Shown: piece by piece, positions 17,413-25,824 of the stretch
How the letters are laid out: each line of letters starts with the position of its first letter
Numbering within the stretch: the stretch's first letter is position 1
Source: G965115915 sp965115915
GTDB taxonomy: Bacteria; Pseudomonadota; Gammaproteobacteria; Eutrophobiales; Eutrophobiaceae
DNA: 64,000 nucleotides
Assembly: GCA_965115915.1 (NCBI GenBank)
Contig: OZ220483.1
Location: 1,488,001 to 1,552,000 of the forward strand
Direction: 5' to 3'
Program-made: the position numbers and the translations under genes
The notes under the pieces: model-generated
The model's database searches: none
What the model was told of the DNA's origin: nothing
Seen by the model: only the letters and a program-made list of their open reading frames with translations

Positions 17413-20400
17413 GTGCCACACGCACGGGGGCGCACGGCCGTGCTGCTACTGCTCACGGCTTGTCTCGGCCTGCTCACCGTCCCGGGCCAGGCGATGGCAC
17501 AGAAGACCATCACCCTCTCGGCGGACAGCACCCGCGTCACCGAGGGCAATTCCGGCACCACCGACGTCACCCTCACCTTCACATTCGGCGAGCCGTGGCC
17601 GAGTGGTGGAATTTTTATATTTAACATTTCAAACTCAGGCGGTACCGCAACCGATAACAGTAAGTCAGGAGGCACTTCATGCAGCGATCCAGACCCGGCG
17701 CACGCCGATGTCTGCTACAAGTCTGGAAGCACTCTTTTTATACCTACTGCTGGCGCGAGGACGGCGAACTTCACTTTCAGCATCCTGGGCGACACCACCA
17801 TCGAGCCGGATGAAACCTATATCCCGAAAATTATTCTAGGACTGGGAACCACCGGCTGGTCCATCGCCAACACCCTGACCTTCACCATCGTCAACGACGA
17901 CGGTGTGCCCGCCCAGCCCACCGGGCTCGGCGCCACCGCCGGCAACGCACAGGTCGCCTTGAGCTGGACCGACCCCAATGACGCCACCATCACTGGCTGG
18001 CAGTATCGGCAGAAGGCCGGCTCCGGCAACTACGGCAACTGGATCACGATCTCCGGTGCCGGCGCTACCACCACCCGCCACACAGTAACAAACCTGAACC
18101 CCAGCACCGCCTACGCCTTCCGCATCCGCGCAGTCAACACCAACGGCAACAGCCCCGCCTCGGCCGAGGCCACGGCCACAACACCGATTGCGCCCGGCGT
18201 CACGGTGTCCGGGTCGCCGTTGACGGTGGCCGAGGGCGACCCCACCGGTGGCAGTTACACGGTGCGGCTTGCTACCCGCCCGGACGCCGCCGTCACGGTC
18301 AGCGTGGCCGGCTTTGCCGGCACCACGGTGACGGCCGAGCCGGCGGCACTGACCTTCTCCACCAGCAACTGGAACCGGGCGCAGTCCGTGACCGTCAAGG
18401 CCGGGGCGGACGCCGACACCACGGACGAGCGCGTGACGCTGACGCACAGCGCGAGTGGCGCCACCGGCTACGGGTCCGCGCTGACCATAGACAGTGTGAT
18501 GGTGCGAGTCACCGACACCACCCCGACACTGACGCTGGCCACCGATCCGGCCGCGGTGACCGAAGGCGGCAACATCAGCCTGACGCTCAGTTCGGACAAA
18601 AATGTGACGGGTACGCTGTCGGTGCGCCTGACGCTGGCCGACCGTGGCGCGAGCGGCTTCGGCGCGGCGGATATCCAGGGCACGCTGACGCAGACAGTCA
18701 CCACCAGCGATTTTGGCGGTGGCACGACGGGGACGGTGTCGCTCCCGACGCTGGACGATGCCATCGTGGAGGGGACGGAAACCTACCGTATCACACTGAA
18801 CACCGGCAGCGGCTATGTGGTGGGTGGCGATGCGAATGCGGATGGCACGGTGAACGACAACGACAGTGCCGAGGTGACGCTGGGCAGCACCACGCTGACG
18901 GTGATCGAGGGCCAGACGCTGACGGTGCCGGTGACGCTGAGCACGGCAGTGGACGCGGTGGTGAACGGCAAGGTGACACTGAGCGGTGGCATGCCGCAGG
19001 ACGATTTTGCCGCGGTGGAAGCGAGCTTCCGTATCATGGTCGGCCAGCGGCGTGCGAGCGCGAGCTTTGCGCCGCAGACCGCAAGTAGCGGCGATGGCGC
19101 GTACAACGCGGCACGCAGTTACACGGCGACGGTGACGCTGGACGCGCCGCCGAGCGGGGTCACGGTGGGCAGCGACAGCAGCGACACGGTGCGGGTGACG
19201 GACAACACGCCACCCCCGACCCCGGGCGTGACGCTGAGCCGTGCCTCGCTGCCGGTGAACGAGGGCGCGAGCGGGAACTACACGGTGCGGCTCAACACCC
19301 GGCCGAGCGCGGCGGTGAGGGTGACGGTGGCGGGCTTCGCGGGCAGCGATGTGCGGGTAGACCCGGCGACACTGAGCTTTGCCCTCAACACCTGGGACAC
19401 GGCGCAGACGGTAACGGTGACGGCGGGGGCGGATGACGATGGCGCGGACGACAGCGTGACGCTGACACACAGCGCGAGCAGCGGCGACAACGACTACAAC
19501 GCGGTGGTGATCAGCGGCGTCATGGTGACGGTGACGGACAGCGACACCCCGGGGGTCAGTCTGAGCGCGACCCGGCTGGCGCTGCGCGAGGGGGGTACGG
19601 CCGGCAGCTACACGGTGGTGCTGGCGACCCGTCCGGACGCCGAAGTCACCGTCAGTGTGGCCGGGTTCGCGGGCAGCGATGTGAGGCCCACCCCGGCGAC
19701 ACTGACCTTTGCCGCCAACGCCTGGGACACCGCGCAGACGGTGAGGGTGACGGCCAGGCAGGACCGCGACACCGCAGACGACAGCGTGACGCTGACGCAC
19801 AGCGCGAGCGGTGCGACCGACTACGGGCCCGCGCTGGCCATAGACAATGTGGCGGTGCGGGTCACGGACGACGATCGGCCGGCGGGGGTCATGCTGAGCA
19901 CGGCCACGCTGACGCTGGCCGAGGGTACAACAGGCCGCTACACGGTGGTGCTGGACAGCGCGCCGAGTGCGATGGTGACGGTAACGGTGGCCGGGTTCGC
20001 AGGCACGGATGTGCGGGCCGACCCGGCGACCCTGACCTTTGCCACCGACGCCTGGGACAGCATGCAGACGGTGACGGTGACGGCCGGGCAGGACGCGGAC
20101 AGCAGCGACGACAGCGTGACGCTGACGCACAGCGCGAGTGGCGCCACCGGCTATGGGTCCGCGCTGAACATTGCCGATGTGGTGCTCACGGTAACGGACG
20201 ATGACGCTGCGGCGGTGTCCGAGCCCGGCGCGGCCCAGCGCCGGCGCCAGGCCGAGCAGCGCGTGCTGGCCCGGGTCGCGGACACATTGCTGGCGGGCAG
20301 TGTCACTATACTCTCCAGCCGCATCGATGCGGCCAGTGGTGGCGCATCACCCGCCAGCACATTGCGCCTCGGCGGACAGTCCAGCCTGCACGCGGCGCTG

Positions 20401-21636
20401 CGGGCGCTGCAACCGGCCCTGCAGAGCGGCACACTGCGAGCGGCGCCGCTGCTCGGGCGTTCCGCCTTCGTGTTGCCATTGTCCGCAGTTGCCGGCGGCA
20501 GCGGCACGGCACTGCACAGTCTGGCCCTGTGGGGCAGCGGCGACTACCGCCAGCTTTCCGGCAAGCTGCAAGACCCCGATGACCCGGCCACCACACTGGA
20601 TTGGGAGGGCAGTGTCACCAGCGCCTGGGTCGGCGCCGATATGCGCCCGCACCGCCAATGGCTGACCGGGCTGGCGCTGTCCTGGTCCCAGGCGCCGTTC
20701 AGCACCGGACGGACCGACCTCGACCAGGACAGCCGGCTGTTCGGGGTACATCCTTATTTGAGTTGGAACAGCGCCGCTGGCCGTGGCCAACTGTGGCTGA
20801 GCGCGGGCTACGGCTGGGGTGAACTGCGCCCCGGGCAGGACACGCCCGGCGCCCGGCGTGACAGCAACCTGGCATCGGTCGCGCTCGGCGGCAACGCCAC
20901 GCTGCTTGGCAGCGACCGGCTGCTGCCCGGTGGCAGCAGCCGATTGCGTATCAAGGCGCAGGGCGCATTGGCCGAGTTCACTGCCGATGGAAACGCCACC
21001 GCCCAGGCCCTGAGCGCTATCGCCCGGCAACTGCGCCTGGCGCTGGAGGGGCAGCACCGGCACACGCTGGCCGGCGGGGCGCTGCTCAGCCCGTCGGTGG
21101 AACTCGCGCTGCGCCACGACCACAGCGACGCGACCGAAGGCAACGGCGTGGAGGTCGGTGGCGCGCTGCGCTATAGCGACCCGGCGCTGGGCCTGACGCT
21201 GGAGGGCCGTGGCTGGGTGCTCGCCACCCACCGTGAGGCGGAGCGCGAGGAATGGGGCGTCAGCGGCCTGCTGCGCCTGGACCCGGGCGCCGAACAGCGC
21301 GGGCTCGCGCTCAGTCTGGCGCCGCGTCACGGCCCGGCCCGGCGCATGGCGCTCGACCATCGGCTTGACCCGAGTGTCACACCGACGGCCGCACCGGCGC
21401 CGGGGCAGCTCGGCCTGGAGGCGGAGCTCGGCTACGGCTATGGGCTGGCCGCACACCGCGGCGTGCTGGTGCCCTTTGTCGCCACCACGCTGGATGGGAC
21501 ACACCGTGCCTACCGCTTCGGTGGCCGGCTGCGACTGGGCCCGGGGCTGAGCCTGAAGCTGGAAGGGCAGCGCCAGCAGGCGGCCACACGGGCTGCCTAC
21601 CATAGCCTGCTGCTGCACGGCACACTGCACTGGTAG
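17413..21636 (+). CDS. Calx-beta/FnIII autotransporter-like surface protein, probably phase-variable
   Basis: The 1407-codon frame from GTG 17413 encodes a signal peptide (hydrophobic core about residues 8-22, cleavage near QAMAQ at 28-30) and a Calx-beta-like domain at about 30-164. A fibronectin type III domain follows at about 165-257. Then come Calx-beta-type repeats at about 258-370, 371-482, 483-600, 601-710, 711-815 and 816-925, several sharing SYTVxL, VAGFAG and VTLTHSASG. A C-terminal region of about 470 residues (from 936) alternates strands like an outer-membrane autotransporter barrel and ends in an aromatic residue (GTLHW). The GTG has no good ribosome-binding site. Residues just upstream in this frame (FERLNSGYQTLAVPHARGR) are open and resemble an extended signal peptide, supporting initiation before the poly-C tract. 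The ligand is unknown. Confidence 0.85.
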   Translation: MPHARGRTAVLLLLTACLGLLTVPGQAMAQKTITLSADSTRVTEGNSGTTDVTLTFTFGEPWPSGGIFIFNISNSGGTATDNSKSGGTSCSDPDPAHADVCYKSGSTLFIPTAGARTANFTFSILGDTTIEPDETYIPKIILGLGTTGWSIANTLTFTIVNDDGVPAQPTGLGATAGNAQVALSWTDPNDATITGWQYRQKAGSGNYGNWITISGAGATTTRHTVTNLNPSTAYAFRIRAVNTNGNSPASAEATATTPIAPGVTVSGSPLTVAEGDPTGGSYTVRLATRPDAAVTVSVAGFAGTTVTAEPAALTFSTSNWNRAQSVTVKAGADADTTDERVTLTHSASGATGYGSALTIDSVMVRVTDTTPTLTLATDPAAVTEGGNISLTLSSDKNVTGTLSVRLTLADRGASGFGAADIQGTLTQTVTTSDFGGGTTGTVSLPTLDDAIVEGTETYRITLNTGSGYVVGGDANADGTVNDNDSAEVTLGSTTLTVIEGQTLTVPVTLSTAVDAVVNGKVTLSGGMPQDDFAAVEASFRIMVGQRRASASFAPQTASSGDGAYNAARSYTATVTLDAPPSGVTVGSDSSDTVRVTDNTPPPTPGVTLSRASLPVNEGASGNYTVRLNTRPSAAVRVTVAGFAGSDVRVDPATLSFALNTWDTAQTVTVTAGADDDGADDSVTLTHSASSGDNDYNAVVISGVMVTVTDSDTPGVSLSATRLALREGGTAGSYTVVLATRPDAEVTVSVAGFAGSDVRPTPATLTFAANAWDTAQTVRVTARQDRDTADDSVTLTHSASGATDYGPALAIDNVAVRVTDDDRPAGVMLSTATLTLAEGTTGRYTVVLDSAPSAMVTVTVAGFAGTDVRADPATLTFATDAWDSMQTVTVTAGQDADSSDDSVTLTHSASGATGYGSALNIADVVLTVTDDDAAAVSEPGAAQRRRQAEQRVLARVADTLLAGSVTILSSRIDAASGGASPASTLRLGGQSSLHAALRALQPALQSGTLRAAPLLGRSAFVLPLSAVAGGSGTALHSLALWGSGDYRQLSGKLQDPDDPATTLDWEGSVTSAWVGADMRPHRQWLTGLALSWSQAPFSTGRTDLDQDSRLFGVHPYLSWNSAAGRGQLWLSAGYGWGELRPGQDTPGARRDSNLASVALGGNATLLGSDRLLPGGSSRLRIKAQGALAEFTADGNATAQALSAIARQLRLALEGQHRHTLAGGALLSPSVELALRHDHSDATEGNGVEVGGALRYSDPALGLTLEGRGWVLATHREAEREEWGVSGLLRLDPGAEQRGLALSLAPRHGPARRMALDHRLDPSVTPTAAPAPGQLGLEAELGYGYGLAAHRGVLVPFVATTLDGTHRAYRFGGRLRLGPGLSLKLEGQRQQAATRAAYHSLLLHGTLHW

Positions 21637-21716
21637 CCTCACTGCACTGTTAGATTGAGGCACACAGGCTGCTGGCAAGCGTGTCCTGAATGACGCCTCC
21701 AAATCGCTTCAGCCTT

Positions 21717-21761
21717 GAGGGGGAGCCGGCAAGCCAAGGGCGCAGGCGCGCCGGTGGGGGG
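21717..21761 (+). repeat. GC-rich repeat (beta), right copy
   Basis: Matches 16918-16970 in direct orientation apart from an 8-base deletion after CCAAGGGCGC. Confidence 0.8.
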
Positions 21762-21774
21762 AGGTTGTGCCCGC

Positions 21775-21824
21775 GCAGTTTCACTGTCACGAATCCGCGC
21801 ACCGCCGCCGTCAATCACTCCCCC
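21775..21824 (+). repeat. 50-base repeat (alpha), right copy
   Basis: Matches 16865-16914 at 48 of 50 positions. Together with the left copy it forms a direct repeat about 4.9 kb apart around the autotransporter gene. Confidence 0.8.
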
Positions 21825-21980
21825 TTGAGGCAGAGTACACGACAGCCGTGAACCATTCACCATTAACTGTGAATCTGCACGGACACATTGGACACGCCCG
21901 TGCTTGCGGTGTATGGTGGGTTTGGACACGGGTTCAGCAACCATTTCTCACGGATTAACCCCAATACCAGGGAGGTTTAC

Positions 21981-22544
21981 ATGAAAGTACAGATGTACGC
22001 ATTCGACACACACAAAGCGGTCAAGGAACTCACCGAGGCCGGTGCGAAACCCCCGCTGGCGGAGGCCATGGTTTCCACGCTCGGCACGATGGTGGAGAAC
22101 CTGCCAACCCGGCAGGATTTGCAGACCGGGATCGCTGCTCTCAGCAGGGATATCGACGCCCTCAGAGAGGACTTGGATGATTTCAAAGGGGAGACCAAGG
22201 CCGAGTTTGCTGCCCTCAGAGAGGAGCTCGATACCAAACTCGCCGCCCTCAGAGAGGAATTCGATACCAACCTCGCCGCCCTCAGGAAAGAGCTCAAGGC
22301 GGACAACGCGGCCCTCAAAGATGAATTCGATTCCAGACTCGTTTCCCTCGAAGAGAAAATCGATTCCAGACTCGTTTCCCTCGAAGAGAAAATCGATTCC
22401 AGGTTCGACCTGTTCGATGGCAGGCTCGACCTGTTTGATGCCAAAGCCCGCAATCGCGAGATCCGCATGATCATCGTACTGGGTCTGATCGTGTTCTCGG
22501 CGCTTGGTTTGCTGATCACGTTCCTGACACCGTTTCTTTCCTGA
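21981..22544 (+). CDS. Coiled-coil membrane protein with 11-residue repeats (CCDC90/DUF1640-like)
   Basis: The 187-residue product starts MKVQMYAFDTHKAVKELTEAG, and AGGGAGG lies just upstream. This start resembles the DUF1640/CCDC90 family: an N-terminal head, a long coiled coil and a C-terminal membrane anchor. The coiled coil contains consecutive hendecads: FAALREELDTK, LAALREEFDTN, LAALRKELKAD, NAALKDEFDSR, then LVSLEEKIDSR twice. A single transmembrane helix (about residues 163-185, MIIVLGLIVFSALGLLITFL) ends the protein. No function is assigned. It lies just beyond the right-hand repeats of the autotransporter island and converges on the RND operon. Confidence 0.85.
   Translation: MKVQMYAFDTHKAVKELTEAGAKPPLAEAMVSTLGTMVENLPTRQDLQTGIAALSRDIDALREDLDDFKGETKAEFAALREELDTKLAALREEFDTNLAALRKELKADNAALKDEFDSRLVSLEEKIDSRLVSLEEKIDSRFDLFDGRLDLFDAKARNREIRMIIVLGLIVFSALGLLITFLTPFLS
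22328..22393 (+). repeat. Tandem 33-base repeat inside the coiled-coil gene
   Basis: Two adjacent copies of a 33-base unit (CGATTCCAGACTCGTTTCCC and the next 13 bases) encode the two identical LVSLEEKIDSR hendecads. More diverged 33-base units precede them from about 22214. Because 33 is a multiple of three, copy-number change would lengthen or shorten the coil without a frameshift. Confidence 0.85.
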
Positions 22545-22596
22545 CATCCCGTCGGAGATTGCCGACTGTCAACGCGGCCCGCCCGGAACGGTGCCG

Positions 22597-22618
22597 CCAG
22601 TGCCGCACACGGCACTGG
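22597..22618. terminator. Hairpin between convergent coiled-coil and RND genes
   Basis: A perfect 9-base stem (CCAGTGCCG / CGGCACTGG) with a CACA loop lies between two convergent genes. There is no T-run in either direction. It is likely a bidirectional terminator or 3'-end stabiliser. Confidence 0.5.
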
Positions 22619-22672
22619 TAGTAGACCACCGGCATCACCACAGTTAGCTGTAAATACGGGCTGTCCGTATGC

Positions 22673-25600
22673 TTATCCCGCGGCCGAAGACTCTGTTTGC
22701 TGCTGCAAGGAACGCGAACCTGGCAGGGCCGGCAGCAGATCATCCACAATGAGATAGAAACAAGGCAAGGAAAGCAGTATAAGTCCGGTGGCAAAACACA
22801 GTCCAAAGCCCAGACTGACCGCCATCGGGGCCATGAACGCCGTCTGGCCGGTGGAAAAAAAGATCAGTGGCGAAACCCCGAGAAAGGTAGTCACTGTAGT
22901 CAACAGGATAGGACGGGCACGCACGCCACAGGCGGTAATCACCGCCTCCGTACAGTCATAACCACTGGCTCGCAGCCGCTTGATGAACTCCACCAGGATT
23001 AACGAATCATTGACGATGATACCGGACAGCGCCAAGCTTCCCACAATGGAAAGAAACTGCAATTTGTAGTCCAGCAGCACATGTCCCGCGATAACCCCGA
23101 CCAGGCCGAACGGGATCGCGAACATCACGACCAGCGGGTCACGCAAGGTCCCGAACAGCGCGATCAGGATGAAAAATATCACCGCCAGACTGAAAAACAA
23201 TGCTTCCCTCATGCCTTTGAATGATTCCTCGGCGTTCTTCTTTTCTCCGAGATACAGCAGGCTGTATTGCGGATTGCCGGAAAACCTGCGATCCACCAGT
23301 TCCAGCACCTCCGAGGGTGTAATAACGCGACTGTCCACATCGGCGATGACCTTGGCCATACGCTGTCGGTCCCGCCGACGGATCTGGTTGGCACCGGTCA
23401 CCATGCGGATATCCGCCACATCGCCCAGATACACTACGCTGCCGGAATCCAGCACCAGTGGCAACTTGTCCAGCGTGGCGGAGTCACGGCGAATTCGCTC
23501 GTCATACAGCAGCCGTACCACCACCCGCTCATCGGCACGGGTGACATGAACAACCTCCTTGCCAACATAACCGCCACGCACCATCTCGGCGATCTGCGTC
23601 TGGTTCAAACCCAAACGCCTGCCATGTTCGTTCAGTGTATATTCGTACTCCAGCTTCCCCGCGTCCTGATCATGTACCACATCATGCACACCAGACAGCG
23701 CGCTGAGAAACACTCGCAATTCCTCTGCCTTGTCACGCAGTAATTCCAGATCATTGCCAACGATCCCTATCTCTATATCGTCTCCCGGAGGACCCGCATC
23801 CATCTTCAGGATGCTCAGACGTTGTATCGCCGCCTCATCCTGCAAAATTTCACGGATGTGCTGAATGATCTCCTCGGTAGAGCGTGTGCGTGGTCCAAAA
23901 TTCTCGAAGCCCAGACTTACCAGTGGGGTGATCCAGGTTTCAACGAAACCATCGGGTATTTGTTTTTTCAGATCCACCACATACTGAATGATATTGCTCC
24001 CCTGCTTGTTCCGATTATTGTCGATCACCGCAATACCCACATTGGTCAACATGCTGTTCAGTTCATCTTCATTCAGCACGGCCCGCAAACGTGACTCCAG
24101 CCTGGCAGCCAAAGCCATGCTGTCTTCCAGACTATAGCTGGAGGACGCTTCGACATTGACAAAAAACTCGCCCGTATCCACATCGCCAAACAACTGAAAT
24201 GGCATGTAAAGCGTGGCATACAACAGACTGCATCCAAGTACCCCGACGCTGCCAATGGCGGTCAGCCAGCGATGACGCACACAGTGACGCAGCAGGGAGC
24301 GGTACCCCCCCAGCACACGCTCCCATCGCCCGGTCGGCGTGGAAACGGCAGGCTTTACCAGAAACTTTGCGCAATGTCCGGGAAGCACAGCAAACGCCTC
24401 CAATAACGACCCCAACAACGCACAACTCACCACCACCGGGATCACCGCCACGAAGGCGCCAAGCACGCCGCCGATGGCAAACATTGGCAAAAACGCGGCG
24501 ACCGTAGTCAATGTGGACACCGTCACTGGCCAGAATACCTCCTTCACGCCGCGCAACGCGGCCGCGACCGCATCCATCCCGGACTCGATATGGCGGTAGA
24601 TATTCTCGGTAACAATGATCGCGTCATCCACAACCATGCCCAACACGATAAGAAAGGCGAACAGCGACACCATGTTGATCGTATAACCCAGGTAATACAA
24701 CGCGATGACAGCGAACAGAAACGACACTGGAATACCAAACGCCGTGATCAGCGCGACTCGGAAATTCAACAGCAGATAGAGCGACAACAGCACCATCACC
24801 AGGCCAATAACACCGGATGATTTGACGGCATTCAAACGCACCTTCATATATTCCGACATATCGGTGTGATAGCCCGCATACATCCCGGGCGGAAGCTCGT
24901 CCTGCAGACGCACAAACATCCGCTTCAATTCATCCGCCAACGCGACGATGGAGGCATCCTCCATCTTGGTTACCGTCAGGTTGACAGACGGCTTGCCATT
25001 GAAACGTGCATGGTTTTCAGCCTCTTCGAATACCAACGCCACCGTCGCGATATCTCCGAGCAAAAGCTGACCACCCTGCGCATCCGAACGCAGCGTAATA
25101 TCCTCCATGCGAGATGGCTCCGGACGTACCCCCTTTCCACGCAGACGGACCTCACCTTCCTCGGACTTGATGGAACCGCCCGGCTGCTCGCCCAGATTAC
25201 TGCGCAGTGCCACTTCCAGTTCCCGCACCGAAACACCCCGTGCCGCCAAGACCCAGGGGTCATAGCTGACCTGAATTTCCCAATCCCGTATACCGGTACG
25301 GCTGACATTCGCGACCCCCCTGAGCTTCAGTATCTGCTGCCGCACATTCGTTGCCCAGTCATACAACTGTGCATCCGGCACATCACCGTACAGCGACAGC
25401 GTGATCACCGGAAAACGTACCTGCAGTCGGAACAGTTCGGGCTCCTCCGCAAGATCAGGCAGGTCTTCTATCGTATCCAGCCTGATCTGCGCATCGCGGA
25501 TAAAATCATCGGCATCCGTGCCTGGCTTCAGCTTGATATAAACATTGGAAACCCCCTCCATGCTGATCGACGAGATGTAATCCATGTCGCCCGCGTCGCT

Positions 25601-25813
25601 GAACGCTTCCTCCACACTCAGCGTGACCTGGCGCTCAACTTCCAGTGGAGATGCGCCATCAAAGCGTGTCACGATGCGTACCACATCGGTGTCAAATACC
25701 GGAAACACCTCGCGCGGTATAACCGTCCACGTCAATACCCCGAACAACAGCACCACCAGCAAACTCATGTTGCTGAGCAGTGGATAATCCAGTGAAAACC
25801 GGGCCAGCGACAC
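22673..25813 (-). CDS. RND efflux transporter, inner-membrane pump subunit
   Basis: The 1046-residue product has the full AcrB/HAE-type layout: an N-terminal helix with FPVFDTDVVRIVTRF, two large periplasmic loops, and two blocks of helices. The proton-relay helix GMVVDDAIIVTENIYRHIE contains the paired Asp residues. The pump would export small molecules with the membrane-fusion protein encoded just upstream (11-base gap). No TolC-type channel is encoded nearby, so a shared outer-membrane channel is inferred. The start is GTG 25813. The substrate cannot be deduced. Confidence 0.93.
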   Translation of the reverse strand: MSLARFSLDYPLLSNMSLLVVLLFGVLTWTVIPREVFPVFDTDVVRIVTRFDGASPLEVERQVTLSVEEAFSDAGDMDYISSISMEGVSNVYIKLKPGTDADDFIRDAQIRLDTIEDLPDLAEEPELFRLQVRFPVITLSLYGDVPDAQLYDWATNVRQQILKLRGVANVSRTGIRDWEIQVSYDPWVLAARGVSVRELEVALRSNLGEQPGGSIKSEEGEVRLRGKGVRPEPSRMEDITLRSDAQGGQLLLGDIATVALVFEEAENHARFNGKPSVNLTVTKMEDASIVALADELKRMFVRLQDELPPGMYAGYHTDMSEYMKVRLNAVKSSGVIGLVMVLLSLYLLLNFRVALITAFGIPVSFLFAVIALYYLGYTINMVSLFAFLIVLGMVVDDAIIVTENIYRHIESGMDAVAAALRGVKEVFWPVTVSTLTTVAAFLPMFAIGGVLGAFVAVIPVVVSCALLGSLLEAFAVLPGHCAKFLVKPAVSTPTGRWERVLGGYRSLLRHCVRHRWLTAIGSVGVLGCSLLYATLYMPFQLFGDVDTGEFFVNVEASSSYSLEDSMALAARLESRLRAVLNEDELNSMLTNVGIAVIDNNRNKQGSNIIQYVVDLKKQIPDGFVETWITPLVSLGFENFGPRTRSTEEIIQHIREILQDEAAIQRLSILKMDAGPPGDDIEIGIVGNDLELLRDKAEELRVFLSALSGVHDVVHDQDAGKLEYEYTLNEHGRRLGLNQTQIAEMVRGGYVGKEVVHVTRADERVVVRLLYDERIRRDSATLDKLPLVLDSGSVVYLGDVADIRMVTGANQIRRRDRQRMAKVIADVDSRVITPSEVLELVDRRFSGNPQYSLLYLGEKKNAEESFKGMREALFFSLAVIFFILIALFGTLRDPLVVMFAIPFGLVGVIAGHVLLDYKLQFLSIVGSLALSGIIVNDSLILVEFIKRLRASGYDCTEAVITACGVRARPILLTTVTTFLGVSPLIFFSTGQTAFMAPMAVSLGFGLCFATGLILLSLPCFYLIVDDLLPALPGSRSLQQQTESSAAG

Positions 25814-25824
25814 GGGCTATGCGC

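Larger units (their letters stand above)
21637..21980. other. Repeat-containing intergenic region after the autotransporter
   Basis: These 344 bases carry no supported gene. They contain the right copies of the beta (21717-21761) and alpha (21775-21824) repeats and a degenerate CTCCCCCTTGAGG palindrome near 21817-21831. The final 20 bases provide the GGGAGG ribosome-binding site of the following gene. Confidence 0.7.

Noticed and set aside
17836..20130. A 764-codon minus-strand frame opposite the autotransporter
   Set aside because: Its composition (Arg/His/Val/Gly) is that of an antisense shadow, it has no domain match, and the plus-strand frame has clear Calx-beta repeats.
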